Source: Omphiscola glabra
Taxonomy: Eukaryota; Mollusca; Gastropoda; Lymnaeidae
Direction of reading: 5' to 3'
DNA length: 64,000 bases
Assembly (NCBI GenBank): GCA_964017045.1
Contig: OZ024798.1
Span: forward strand, 11,647,995-11,711,994
Shown here: positions 1 through 10,650 of the stretch, in pieces
Layout of the letters: the number at the start of each line of letters is the position of its first letter
Numbering within the stretch: the first letter of the stretch is position 1
Notes under the pieces: generated by a model
The model's database searches: none
Seen by the model: the letters and a program-made list of their open reading frames with translations, nothing else
Told to the model about the DNA's origin: nothing
Program-made: the position numbers and the translations under genes

Positions 1-1540
1 GTTGACATAGAAACAGATGGCACAGAAACAAGTAAAACAGAGACAGGTGAAATCCTGACATTGACCGAGGCTGTCCTTGTCTTTCCCCCCAAAACCTTAA
101 AGGTGATCGTAGAATGCTCAATAAATGTAGGCGAGACTTACAATTTTAAACATTGACAAGCTTCTTAGCTCGGATTCAGTTTGATTTTACACCTAAGTCA
201 TTGAATGATCATTTTAAGGAGAGGTGGTTGTCAAGTTGTCAAAGAATAAAGTTACAAGCACGAGGGGAGTTAACAACCACCGTACTATCGTTAATGGTAC
301 ATTTAAGCAGACGACATCTTTCCCCGTGAAATAACTCTAGCTGACCCCCAAGCTCGGAACCTCATTTTTGGGTGCGGCTAAATAAAAATAGTTCATTTGA
401 CCTTGTTTGAGACTAAATACAATGCCTGTATTCTTAGAATTCTGTAGAGAAATCTTGACAACCCAGGAAAGGAAAACAATGTGCAAGCCCTTTCTAGAAA
501 TATCAGTAAAACAGACTATAAAAGGAAGAGAGAGAGATATTTGGCAGTCCCCTTTTACCATAGAGATCTGCTTTACGAGACAGAAATTTTTTTACTAACA
601 TTTGCTGTGTGTGTGTAGATTCCCTTTTCATCATTGTACCTTTTACTTTATTTTATCTTCTTCAACATGGTACCGGTACAAACCAATCATTATACGGTAA
701 GCCGATAGCTTTAACTTAATTTAATTTTTGATTTTGCAATTCATCATTACTTAATAAAATTTAGTCACTGTAATTAGCCCTGGCTTCGGTATCGTTTCCT
801 CTGTTACTGTACTTAACATATGGTATCGTCTTTTGTTGTGTAGTTTTTTACAACGAGCCACATACTTAAATAAGAGGTTAATTCCATCCAAACGGATAAC
901 AGTACGTTAACAGTATCTATTACTTTGTTTTGATGAAAAGATTTGGTTACATTCAGTTATGATCTACTTTATTTGTTTTTTAAAGTATTGAAACATCAAA
1001 ACATAATTTAAAAAAAAAAAGAAGAACAAAAAAATGGCCATCGACAAATTTAGATAGTTCTGTGGTTATTTCACAAACTTGGTGCCAACTGTTAGGTTTT
1101 ACTGACACCCAACGCATGTGGCCCCCCCGACCCCCCCCCCCCCGGCCGAATCGTCCCCCACGCCGGATACGACCGCGACTGCTTGAATTTGATAGAAAAT
1201 TTATAAACAACCACAAAAAAAAAAGTTTAGCGCATGCATCATTTATATGCATTTTATTTGCATTTATGTAATTGTACGTGGTTTATTATTAATTAAAAAT
1301 TGGCTATGTAAATGAGTGAAAACACGGTTCATATTTTCTTCTCATTCCCCTTTCAACAAAAAAAAAATATTCATTTTTACTGCATACCCAAAATACCCAA
1401 ATATTTCACATATACAAAGCACACAGCAACAGCTACACAATTAATCTCCACACCAAAACACGCAACCAATGACCAAATCATATTTCATTCATGTTCACTT
1501 GAGCAATTGGAGGAAACTGATTTTTTTAAGGGTTATGGGG
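1..1540. other. unique AT-rich DNA, no gene recognised
   Basis: Mixed AT-rich sequence without a supported gene. It holds a C13 tract at 1131-1143 with C7 just before it, and several A or T runs. The proline/arginine-rich frame over 1090-1190 is a reading of that C-rich patch and is not convincing as protein. Confidence 0.5.
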
Positions 1541-1544
1541 TGAG

Positions 1545-1640
1545 GAAAGAGCCTGAAAATTTGACAGAATGTCTTGTCATTGCTGACAAGTCTGTGTGAC
1601 AAGTTTCAGCTCGATAGGATGACGGATAGAGGGTCAATTA
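1545..1640 (-). repeat. dispersed repeat, copy 1 (minus orientation)
   Basis: Read on the minus strand this matches the segment at 50941-51062. Both have a GACCC-type start, a shared ATCGAGCTGAAACTT core, a central diverged part, then AAATTTTCAG followed by C-rich sequence and CCCCAT. The shared order over about 100 bp makes chance unlikely. The family is not recognised and no coding motif is visible. Confidence 0.5.
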
Positions 1641-2199
1641 GCCTTCAGAAACTTTTGCCCTCAACACAAGAACAAAAGCTAATTTAATGATTAAGGATTT
1701 AAAATATAGCTGGCTGTTTGTTTGTGTGCTATTTCCAAGACGTTTGTCACATTTATAGACCCGCCATGCGTCTTGCCAAGTTCGCTGGCGCTTCACGGAT
1801 AAATGTTAAGGCTGTCCAAGGTCGATGTCATGGACACCCACCGGAGCGTGACCACACGATGTCACGTGTTGGCGTCGTACCGTAATGCGTTTGGCTGCGT
1901 GTCGAGAAAGGTAGGTCCTCTACACACACACCACACGGAGATAACATTGTTATGCTGTGTTTGGAGGCAGAAATCAGTTGACATAACTATCATGCTATGT
2001 GAGATGAAGAAGGTGGTATGTTACTGATAAGAAACATATTTCATACACGCATATCTTAGACCCTGGGAGTCCCCAATGTACCACTTTTTGGTTTCTGGGA
2101 TTTGTTTACTTATGTTTCATGCCAAAATGTGCCAAATGGAAAAAAAAAAGACAAATTTAAAAGCAACAGATCAATCTTTTCGCACCGTGTCTTGCTAGT
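1641..2199. other. unique DNA, no gene recognised
   Basis: No supported gene. A 36-codon open stretch from 1803 ends at AAAG followed by GTAGGT, which resembles a splice donor at about 1910, but nothing else supports an exon. Confidence 0.4.
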
Positions 2200-2712
2200 T
2201 ACATTCCTGTAGCACTCCCATTTGGCTACACTTCTTGCTTAATCTAATGGCCTTTCGGTTGATATTTCATTTGCCTATATTTCTAGCTTAATCTAGTGGC
2301 CTTTCGGTAGATATTTCATTTGTCTATATTTCTGGGTTAATCTAGTGGCCTTTCTGTAGCACTGCCATTTGGCTATATTTCTGGCTAATCTGGTGGCCTT
2401 TCGGTAGATATTTCATTTGTCTATATTTCTGGGTTAATCTAGTGGCCTTTCTGTAGCACTGACATTTGGCTATATTTCTGGCTTAATCTAGTGGTCTTTC
2501 GGTAGATATTTCATTTGTCTATATTTCTGGCTTAATCTAGTGACCTTTCTGTAGCACTGCCATTTGGCTACATTTCTGGCTTAATCTAGTGGCCTTTTGA
2601 TAGATCTGCACTTTCACTACATTTCTGGCTTAATCTGGTGGCCTTTCTGTAGCACTGCCATTTGGTTATAATTCTGGCTTAATTTAGTGGCCTTTCTGTA
2701 AATTTGGGATTT
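2200..2712. repeat. 49-bp minisatellite, about 10 copies, two unit types
   Basis: Each unit has the shared part CTGGCTTAATCTAGTGGCC. Two versions of the remainder occur, one with GATATTTCATTTGTC and one with GCACTGCCATTTGGC, and they partly alternate. The last units are diverged. Confidence 0.9.
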
Positions 2713-3454
2713 GGGTACACAATTATCTTAAACGATGGGTAATTATCTAACGCCACCATTTAGCCATATATTCCGATTGAACATAAAGACATCAAACATT
2801 ATTTGTATTCGTTTTGGTATAGAAAGATAGTGAAGTATTACAGACGTAAGTAGAAAGCAGCATGGCACATTTGGCCTCCGTACAAAAAAAACATATATAT
2901 AAATTTAAAAGTGATTATCTAAAAGTAATTATCACATCCAAAAGTAATTGCAACATAGCAGCCTATGTAATCAGCAGCAATTAGTGTCATTAGAATCAGC
3001 AAAACACAGTTACATACAAATTAAGGTGTCAAATAAACATATAAGTTCTTCAATTTAATCAGATTTAAAACAAAATAATGTCCAACGAGTCCTTATAAAC
3101 CCCGCCCCCTTTTTTTTTCCTCTTTTTTTTTCTTCTTCCATCCAAATAACCGTCTCAGTAACAAGAGGTCACCAATGCTGAAATTATTTGTTGTAGTAGA
3201 TCAATGTAGCAGTGAAAATCATAGATGAAACCTCTGAATGATCTCCTCTAAGAAGAATTTCTCACGCTGCTTTCCAAATACTTAAATTAGGTACGCAGAG
3301 GAAAAAAACAGATTGGAATTGTAACGAGACTTTTGCACACTATAACCTTCAGTGGAATCGGCGTCAAGAAGTTACGGTTGATGGAGGGAAAAACATGGCT
3401 GGAGTGAGGAAAGGTCAGGTTGGGCGGATCACGACTACGTTGGAAGATTCCGGG
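2713..3454. other. unique AT-rich DNA
   Basis: No gene recognised. It contains a pyrimidine patch (C and T runs) at 3105-3140. The region just before 3455 may include more of the hAT relic that follows, but I could not read it. Confidence 0.4.
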
Positions 3455-3906
3455 CGCTATGTTCATACACTACATCATACATCAGCGAGCACTCAGTGAA
3501 AAATACTTATTGATGTTTCTTGTGTACTGAAACAGGTCGTTTCTGCTGTGAACTTCATTCGTAGACAATGCACCCAATCAACGTACGTTCCAGGCTTCTC
3601 TTGAAGAAATTGATTCTGAGATTTTCAGATCTTGACAGATTGGGGAGTGACATTCTTCTGTTCCAGAATCCGTTTGATTGTAACCTTTGCGAAACTGAAG
3701 AAATTTGCCCCTGATATGGCATCGGTGTTTGGAACAACTTTTGTCTCTGAGCAAACATTTTGGAAAACGAAGTATGTGAAGATAACACGCCGAGCGAGAA
3801 TGACCGATGAACATTTGAAAACAATTCTCTTGATTGGATGCAGCAATTCCAAACAAAACTTTTATGATATCTGGAAAGCCAAACGTCAGTTACACAAATC
3901 TCACTA
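3455..3906 (+). pseudogene. hAT transposase relic (Buster/ZBED-like), C-terminal parts
   Basis: Broken remnant of a hAT DNA-transposon transposase, read in three plus-strand frames. The first part (about 3460-3520) has HYIIHQRALSEK, which resembles the HCIIHQ-L-K block of ZBED/GTF2IRD2/EPM2AIP1-like hAT proteins. A frameshift leads to QVVSAVNFIRRQ and then SLEEIDSEIF. The frame changes again near 3625, where a long stretch of the usual protein is missing, to SDLDRLGSDILLFQNPFDC. A further shift near 3690 gives the C-terminal dimerisation (hATC) block with KKFAPDMASVFG, then VSEQTF and RMTDEHLKTILLIGCSN, ending HKSH-stop. Family proteins are roughly 500-650 residues; about 150 remain. The BED finger and most of the RNase H-like core are absent, so it is inactive. 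Family assignment rests on remembered motifs, not a search. Confidence 0.75.
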
Positions 3907-4364
3907 ACCCTTTTTTTTCTGTTTAGTTTGTTAGATTCGGACATGTGCGCCTAATCCGGATGTAGCTATAAATTTTTTGCTAACGTCACCTTCTTTGATA
4001 ACTTTTTTTTTAGTTAATACGATTTTGAGCCGTCTTTGTTTTGCGTAAATTGCAAGAGCTTTCGTTCAGGCTTGCAAGTATTGCACAGAATGATTCTACG
4101 GCTCGCGTTCGTCATTTTGTCCGTTATTCGGCTCGCCGTGAAACAAGTTTAGTGACCCCCGGATCTAGACATTAGAAGCATTATCCGCGAAGACATGTTT
4201 AAAAAAAAAGCAACTTTAGTATTATTTAAGGGAGGACAAGCATTTGATCGTTCCTTGAATATACATCAATTAATGAAGTGTTGTAATTCGGGGGACGAGA
4301 TTTATTTTTTACGCCCAACTGAGACTCAGAGAGCCCTTATTTTAATGAATAAAATTTCACAACA
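3907..4364. other. unique AT-rich DNA
   Basis: No gene recognised. The 62-codon frame from 4195 has no recognisable features. Confidence 0.4.
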
Positions 4365-4447
4365 ACCCAGTCTGGCGCCCTGAACCAGTCTGGCGCCCGG
4401 GGACATATGTTTTCCCCTTTTGACCGTCCCCCGCTACGTCACGAATA
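4365..4447. mobile_element. fragment of a CGTAGC-type hAT-like MITE
   Basis: A 19-bp step is duplicated (CCAGTCTGGCGCCC twice). It is followed by GCGCCCGGGG, a pyrimidine stretch and CCGCTACGTCAC. This resembles the 3' half of the element at 54520-54689, which has GCGCCCGGGG...CCGCTACGCGACTG. The other half is absent and no target duplication is visible. Confidence 0.4.
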
Positions 4448-4624
4448 TAACGTGACAATGGGAAGTGAATATTGACACTTTTTCTTACTTCATTTTCTAA
4501 CCTCTGACGTGAATTGTCAACAGTTTATGATTACGTGATAGGTATTTTTTGAATTTCTAACTCTGGTCCGCGGGTCATGTCCCGTCCGGTGAAATTCGCT
4601 GGCTGCAGACTGCGATGAGTTATC

Positions 4625-4733
4625 GCTACTCAATGCATACTATGTCATTCAGTGTGCACTACGTCTCCTAGTGCATACTACGTTACTCAGTGCACACAGC
4701 GTTATTCAGTTCACGCTACGTCACTCAGTGCAC
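4625..4733. repeat. imperfect 22-bp tandem repeat, about 5 copies
   Basis: Units of the form CTACGTCACTCAGTGCA are repeated with many substitutions. Confidence 0.65.
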
Positions 4734-4856
4734 AGTACAGAATTTCGTGGTGTTCATGCCGTGTTAGTTTAGTAATAATGGTGACACCTAGGTATTTATT
4801 TCTCTACTTGCTCCATACTTTGATTTTTTTAAATTGTGAAATCTGAAAATTGGTGA

Positions 4857-5250
4857 TTCCTCCTCCGGAAAACATTGACAACCATTTAATCGGTTTTGAG
4901 ACATTCAACCGAAAACAATTTTCACTGCACCATTTCACAAAACTTGTAACCAAGTTGCAGTAACCAAGCTTTCCTCTTCAGATATTAAGCCAACGATGGT
5001 GGTATCCTCGACAAATATATAAAGATTGGAGCGGTGTTGCTTGGGCTCCGAGTATCATTGGTGAATAGTGTACACATGTCTGTGGAGAGAACGCAACCAT
5101 GTGGCACCCCGGTAATTATTTCTCTGGTTAATGACATTTAATTCACCTTGACATATCGTGGGTAGTTTGATAAAAAATTTCATTATCCACGCTTGACTAT
5201 TTGAATTTACCCATAACGAAGAAAGCTTTCTAATCATAGACACCAAAGCC
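4857..5250 (-). pseudogene. non-LTR retrotransposon reverse transcriptase relic
   Basis: Minus-strand fragment of a LINE reverse transcriptase (palm and fingers), spread over several frames. In order it shows MIRKLSSLWVNSNSQAWIMK, a frameshift near 5115, then TGVPHGCVLS followed by NDTRS. This matches the conserved GVPQG-type block and the following ND segment. Next comes FVEDTTIVGLISEEE at the position of the YADD/FADD active-site block, where the first Asp has become Glu. Finally CSEN-like and KTD-MVV pieces lie near 4860-4920. The wording suits the jockey-group LINEs (CR1/L2/Rex) best; the exact clade is uncertain. Stops, frameshifts and the altered active site make it a dead fragment. Confidence 0.75.
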
Positions 5251-5274
5251 GCCTCAGATGTCAAAAAATGGCGT

Positions 5275-6070
5275 TACTAAACAACAGTTCTATACCGTTG
5301 CTTTCAGAATTTAAAATATTTTTGCAGAGATAAAACATTCGTTCAAATTTGTCTTGAGACATGTTAAGATCGATTTGTAAATCAAAAAGCGCTTTCTTGA
5401 TAGGAATTTTAAAGTCTTACTATCCTCTCTAACATATCTGATAAAGTATTCCACCTTGTGCTGCAATCTAAAATTATATTAAGCTCACGACAAATTTATT
5501 CCTTTTCATATTTCTGAAGAATCGTATGTTTGGCACATAGACTCATGCCGATGAAAACTTTCAAACATTTTTGCGCTTTCCCGATTAAATCTTTGAAAAC
5601 AAATTCACTATTTCGATTGATCTCAACTGTAACATGAAAACCACAGTTGTCATTATCACCATCACAGTTGTCATTATCATCATCACTTATGATCAAAATC
5701 GCTGTCTTCTTCAAGTTGATGTTGTTGAGTTTAAACATATTTCTTCTTTATTATATAAAGGACGTCTAAGATTGCCAGCCGTACACCGTGAGCAAAACAC
5801 CGTTGATGGTAAAGCGCTGCTTCACGTCCCTAATACGATCATCACACTGTCACCGTCAGTAGTTATGCAGACGATATCATCTTTCAGTGACAGTTCAAAA
5901 GCGGATAGCCTCTTTTCCGAAAAAATTGTAATCATGTTCTCTTTGAACTTGAGACACGTGGTGTGAGGGGCTCGAAAATGAAATAAATTATTGATATTTC
6001 TTGCTTTAACTATCACATGGAAACTAAGAAAAGCGATATTGATTTTTTGAAAATTTTAATACCGGAAGAT
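5275..6070 (-). pseudogene. second hAT transposase relic, minus strand
   Basis: Fragment of a hAT transposase read from high to low coordinates. It begins near 6070 and shows LSLKDDIVCITTDGDSVM, the well-conserved LS..DIV..TTDGASVM block of the RNase H-like core. Next comes a diverged His-containing part, then an acidic Asp/Asn-rich linker (about 5630-5690, from a CATCAC/CATTATC repeat). It continues with DLIGKAQKCLKVF...TILQKYEKE and, after a stop, LILD-type sequence LNIILDCSTRWNTLSDMLER, another diagnostic hAT block, fading out near 5275. At least two stops and frame changes make it inactive. It lies between two copies of the LINE segment (5191-5239 and 6191-6240) and is a different lineage from the plus-strand relic. 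Confidence 0.7.
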
Positions 6071-6099
6071 ATTAAAAAAAAACACCGGTTTTCATAAAT

Positions 6100-6180
6100 C
6101 CAATCCCGGTATTTTCAAGGATCATTTATAGTTCGGTATCCCGGTATTTTCGAGAGTCGGGATCCCGGTTTTCGACCCCA
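6100..6180. repeat. short CCGGTATTTTC-type repeats
   Basis: Several imperfect copies of ATCCCGGTATTTTC lie immediately upstream (on the minus strand) of the hAT relic. They may be degraded transposon sequence. Confidence 0.4.
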
Positions 6181-6190
6181 GCTACATACT

Positions 6191-6240
6191 CGCTTGATAA
6201 TTTAAATTTACACATTACAAAGAAAGCTTCCTAATCATAA
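6191..6240 (-). repeat. second copy of LINE RT segment (direct repeat with 5191-5239)
   Basis: About 49 bp here align with 5191-5239 with only about six differences (for example GAAAGCTT then CTAATCATA in both). Both encode the same MIRKLS...VN-N-QA stretch on the minus strand. The two copies lie almost exactly 1000 bp apart, on either side of the hAT relic. Confidence 0.75.
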
Positions 6241-6628
6241 GGTGTGGTTGGATAGTGCTAAATTCTTGTACGCAAACTAAGAAAAGCACACTGGCACGTC
6301 TTTACGGCTGCCTAAGTGATGACAAAGTTTGTTTCTAATAATAGCAAGATGGCATCCTCGGTACCACATACTCGCTTGGCTGACGGATGTAGATCATGCC
6401 AGGAAGTACTCAAACAAACACACACCGGCGTCGCTCACCAGTAAACGGTGCTCGTTCTAGGTTTTGAGAATCCCTGGCTTTGATCTTAGTCAATAGTAGT
6501 GTTAAAGATAAAATCGGGTACACATCTCTATGTTTAATCAAATCGAAATCACTTCCTGGTTTGTGGGTACTGTCAAAGCAAACTAACCCAGTCATGAGTA
6601 CATAAGGAATCTAAAAATACATACTTAC
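6241..6628. other. unique DNA, no gene recognised
   Basis: No supported gene. On the minus strand this is downstream of the candidate exon at 6629-6701 and would be intron if that exon is real. Confidence 0.35.
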
Positions 6629-6701
6629 TGTTTTGAAATGCAAACAAAATGAAGACAAGGGCAAACAGCCCAAAACTTATCCCGGAAAGTAATCTCCTCA
6701 T
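6629..6701 (-). CDS. candidate first coding exon with signal anchor
   Basis: On the minus strand an ATG at 6701 opens MRRLLSGISFGLFALV followed by FILFAFQN. This is a short basic start and a roughly 18-residue hydrophobic stretch, typical of the N-terminus of a type II membrane protein such as a Golgi glycosyltransferase. The frame runs into CAAAACA then GTAAGTATG, a near-perfect splice donor (GT at 6628-6627), giving a phase-1 intron. No downstream exon or promoter was identified. It could be chance: hydrophobic stretches are easy to find in T-rich DNA. The product is not recognised. Confidence 0.25.
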
Positions 6702-6829
6702 GATTCCAACGAGGATGATGGAATTGCGAAGGTGCAAAATAACAAGAATATATTGAGCCAATGTTTGAAATTTTTGACAATGTTCAGTTTTGTTCACTAT
6801 TTAACGTCTATGCAGTTCGAACAACGAAA

Positions 6830-7433
6830 AAAAAAAATCTTTCTGAGTTTCTAGTAATATGTCTTTGTAATTCTTATCCATTCAAATAATAAACACTCCT
6901 TCCACGCGGTGAATACTTTATCAACAGGAAAGTCCATCTGACAAATAAATTCACTCCAGAATGTCTTCACAGGCGTAATACATTCGAGTCCTCATGAAAC
7001 ATTACACAGTAAACATTGTAAAGGGCCTACACAGAGGACAAAATCAAAAAAGAAGAAATAATTGTTTTATTATTTTTTTTCCGAACTCCTTGAAACTTGT
7101 CCATCCGTCCACCTCCGTGCTGTATTCTCTGATGGATAGTTGTCACGTGGACTGCGTAAAAAAAAATTTGCATCCAGGAAGTAAAACACCGTGACGTTGG
7201 TGCGGCTTCAGTAGCGTTATCGACTTATTCTACCTGGCCCCACATCTTTTATGCTACACATCGATTCGGGGGGGACTTCGCTGCACTTCATACGTAAACA
7301 GGTCTTTTAAAAAGTCCATGGCTGGCGCCCCACCCAGCCGTACCCCTCACAACAGTTCTGGTGTTGGTGTTACTTATCCTATTTTATTATTGATTGACAC
7401 ATTAAAAGATTAAGAAAGAAAAAAAGTAAAATT
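6830..7433. other. unique DNA, no gene recognised
   Basis: AT-rich sequence without a supported gene. GGCTGGCGCCCCACC at 7320 resembles the GCGCCC-rich parts of the CGTAGC-type MITEs, but no termini are visible. Confidence 0.35.
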
Positions 7434-7469
7434 GTAAACCCCCCCCCCCCCCCCTCTTCTCTCTTGCAG

Positions 7470-7499
<30 letters not shown>
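7434..7499 (+). mobile_element. C-tract GT...AG module with poly-A tail, copy 1
   Basis: GTAAAC is followed by a C16 run, then TCTTCTCTCTTGCAG and 30 A residues. The order is the same as at 10592-10650. It has the look of a very short intron (GTAAA start, pyrimidine tract, CAG end) with an A tail. No clear target duplication is seen here because the flank is itself A-rich. Confidence 0.55.
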
Positions 7500-7501
<2 letters not shown>

Positions 7502-8295
7502 AAAAACTCTGCAGTTGGTAGAAAACACCACCCCTCCGTAGAAAGAGAAAAGTGCCATCCGGGGTGGATATCCCCCTCTGCACCCCTCTTCCTACGCGAC
7601 TGACGCCAAGTCGTAGCCACATAAATTGGTATATAACGATGGGAAGATTTACAATGGGAGCCCTATATCCTTGTCACGGGTAGTAAAATAACGCCTGCCA
7701 GTTATGATATTTCAAAATATCTATGTAATGTTACATGGACAAAAAAACAACAACCTATCGAGTTGAGAATCCCTGAAAACTAATCTCTTAAATCTGACAC
7801 TGAGATTTTGTGAACCGCTTCAGATGACCCCCCCCCCCCCCCCCCCACCCAGATAACTGTGCACAGCACAATTCTGTATCACCCCCTCTCCCCACCTTTT
7901 CTCATTACCTCTCAGGTGTCTTAACTGCGGAGATCACAAGAGGGTAAATCTTCACAGTGTCCTGTTTCATGTAAAGTCGTTTGACAAGTCACTTACCGTG
8001 GTTTAATGCCGCTACCGAGTCGGACGAGTATTGGCGCTGCAACAAGGCGGTTAGGGTCTGTGTACGGTTCGCAGGGATTGGGAACCACTGATTTAAATTA
8101 CTCCTTTAAACGCTCTGGGATTTAGTTTGTGTGGGTGGATTAAATTAACGTCTTAACAACAGGTTTTGTTTCTAAAGATGTGTTTGACTGTTTCATATGA
8201 ATAAACTTTCTTTGTGGTTTTTGACGTTAAAAACATCCCGCCTTCTTTAAATGTCGGTTTACTGATTATTTAAACAAGTACTATAATGTATATAT
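7500..8295. other. unique DNA with a C19 tract
   Basis: No supported gene. A C19 run lies at 7828-7846. A T/A-rich stretch leads into the 42-bp array. Confidence 0.4.
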
Positions 8296-8703
8296 ATGTT
8301 TCTTAATTATTTAGACAAAATACCATCTTTCCTATGTATGTTTCTTGATTATTCCGACAAAATACCATCTTTCCTATGTATGTTTCTTGATTATTCCGAC
8401 AAAATACCATCTTTCCTATGTATGTTTCTTGATTATTTAGACAAAATACCATCTTTCCTATGTATGTTTTTTGATTATTCAGACAAAGAACCATCTTTCC
8501 TATGTATGTTTCTTAATTATTTAGACAAAATACCATCTTTCCTATGTATGTTTCTTGATTATTCCGACAAAATACCATCTTTCCTATGTATGTTTCTTGA
8601 TTATTCAGACAAAATACCATCTTTCCTATGTATGTTTCTTGATTATTCAGACAAAATACCATCTTTCCTATGTATGTTTCTTGATTATTCACACAAAATA
8701 CTG
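8296..8703. repeat. 42-bp minisatellite, about 9.7 copies
   Basis: The unit contains GACAAAATACCATCTTTCC and TATGTTTCTTGATTATT. Because 42 is a multiple of three, a plus-strand frame stays open through the array and reads a 14-residue repeat (MFLDYSDKIPSFLC) within a 170-codon frame (8296-8808). Units 1 and 6 share the variant NYLD, suggesting a five-unit block duplication. Expression as protein is not supported: strong codon-level conservation is absent and the minus strand is equally open. Confidence 0.92.
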
Positions 8704-9045
8704 TCTTCTTCACATTTCACAGACTCGCAACAAGTCATGTTCAACGACAAATCTCTTGTGGCTCACTCGTTAAACGTGGTTCAACTAAGGATAAAAAGTT
8801 GTAGCTGACGGTACGATATTTGAAGTATAAACAACAACAACAACAACAATAAAAATCAAGGCACATTTTTCAGGTGTGACCAGAAACAACCTTTTTCATA
8901 TTACACTATAAGAAACGTATTATCTTCAACACAATGTAATCGATCAAGTGTATTTGACTTAATACCAGTGATCGAACATTTCAATTGGACCGAATACATT
9001 TTGGTTGCAAATTTAACACAGTAATGTCACCCTTTTCCCAGTGAA
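8704..9045. other. spacer between two 42-bp arrays
   Basis: Unique sequence with a short ACA microsatellite (8831-8849). No gene recognised. Confidence 0.45.
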
Positions 9046-9865
9046 TGTTGCTCCGCACCTTCCTTAGTGTCACATTTGGTCACAGACAGTTACCCCGTAC
9101 CTTCCTTAGTGTCACCTTTGGTCACTGACAGTTACCCCGTTCCTACCTTAATGTCCCATTTTGGCCACTGACTGTTACCAAGCACCTACCTTAATGACAC
9201 CTTTGGTAACCGATAGTTACCCCGCTCCCACCTTAATGTCACCTTTGGTCACTGACAGTCACACAGCACTTAGATTACTGTCACCTTTGGTCACAGACAG
9301 TTACCCCGCTCCTACCTTCATGTCACCTTTAGTCACAGAAAGTTACCCCGCTCCTACCTTAATGACACCTTTGGTAACCGTTAGTTACCCCGCTACCACC
9401 TTAATGTCACCTTCTGTCACTGACAGTCACACAGCACGTAGATTACTGTCACCTTTAGTCACAGTCAGTTACCCCGCACCTACCTAAATGTCAACTGTGG
9501 TCACATACAGTTACCCCGCTCCTACCTTCATGCCACCTTTAGTCACAGACAGTTACCAGCATCTAACTTAATGTAACTTTGGTCACATACAGTTACCCCG
9601 CTCCTACCTTCATGCCACCTTTGGTCACATACAGTTACCCCGCTCCTACCTTCATGCCACCTTTGGTCACTGACAGTCACACAGCACTTAGATTACTGTC
9701 ACCTTTGGTCACAGACAGTTACCACGCATCTACATTACTGTCCCCTTTGGTCACTGACAGTTACCCCATACCTACCTTAATGTCACCTTTGGTCACTGAC
9801 AGTTAACCCACACCTTCATTAATTATGTCTTATGCCCACTGACAGTTACCCCCCCCCCCCCCCCC
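9046..9865. repeat. 42-bp minisatellite, about 19 copies, ending in C17
   Basis: The unit contains TGTCACCTTTGGTCACTGAC plus either GTTACCCCGCTCCTACC or GTCACACAGCACTTAGATTA, so there are two unit types. It is unrelated in sequence to the 42-bp array at 8296-8703. Partial open frames (14-residue repeats with TPLVTDS) are broken by small deletions near 9490 and 9570. The last unit runs into a C17 tract at 9849-9865. Confidence 0.9.
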
Positions 9866-10578
9866 GCCTTCATTAATATAAGATCTTGGAAATCCCGGCA
9901 TGGGGCAACACCGTGTTAACTCGAGGGCTTGATAGACTAATCCGGCCCTGTAAAGAGGAATCAACAAGTCTGAGGATTTCAAAGAACAACACTTGAAACC
10001 ATTTTATGGACATTAGGACTTTACAACAGATTTCAATTGACACTTGACACAATAGCTTTTTATGGCTTTGTCAATGTCTCCTCAAGACATCCGGGAGACG
10101 TACATGTGTACAGACTAACTGCCTCCTTTAGGGTGTATGATGATGATTATAATGATTGAAAGGATCCCTGCAAGCATGGGGGGTATCTAATAGTTGTGTA
10201 AATTTGCTTAAAAAAAGTCATGGAACTATTAAGGGAATACGTGTTGAAATGTTACCACACCTTGGCAGAATAGATGAAAGGCATAAGTGTACGGTAAAAA
10301 TAACATTGCGGGCGATTCCATGAAAGGAAATGCCTGTTCAACTTCCTGTTCTACAAGGTACAATAGGTGGGGAAGATGTGGGGGGGGGGGGCTTGGTTGG
10401 GGGTGTGGGGGTCTCAACAGATCAAGACTTAATGATACGCAAGAACAATTTATAAGTACAACGATTCTCAGAAACTTGGGGGGGGGGGGGGGGGGGGGTT
10501 AAAAGGACGTCAGGAGAAGAAGCCATGCGGAGTGTCTAGTTAGGTTGTTCAAGGTGTTTTCAAAATATTTCAATATTG
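9866..10578. other. unique DNA with G12 and G21 tracts
   Basis: No supported gene. G runs at 10380-10391 and 10478-10498. Confidence 0.4.
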
Positions 10579-10591
10579 AATGTGAATCTTT

Positions 10592-10650
10592 GTAAACCCC
10601 TCCCCCCCCCCCCCCCCCCTTCTTCTCTCTTGCAGAAAAAACAAAAAAAC
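10592..10650 (+). mobile_element. 59-bp C-tract GT...AG retroposon, copy 2, with 13-bp target duplication
   Basis: The insert starts GTAAACCCCT, continues with an 18-C run and TTCTTCTCTCTTGCAG, and ends with the A-rich tail AAAAAACAAAAAAAC. It is bracketed by perfect 13-bp direct repeats AATGTGAATCTTT at 10579-10591 and 10651-10663. A target duplication of this length plus an A-rich tail is the signature of LINE-driven insertion of an RNA. The boundary falls exactly on GT, and the non-tail part ends in CAG after a strong pyrimidine tract, so it has intron-like ends. Confidence 0.65.

Noticed and set aside
1803..2027. Possible exon ending at GAAAG/GTAGGT
   Set aside because: No acceptor, domain or neighbouring exon; a single donor-like site is common by chance.
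5634..5966. Plus-strand 110-codon frame with Ile/Thr/Val-rich start
   Set aside because: It is the antisense of the minus-strand hAT transposase relic.
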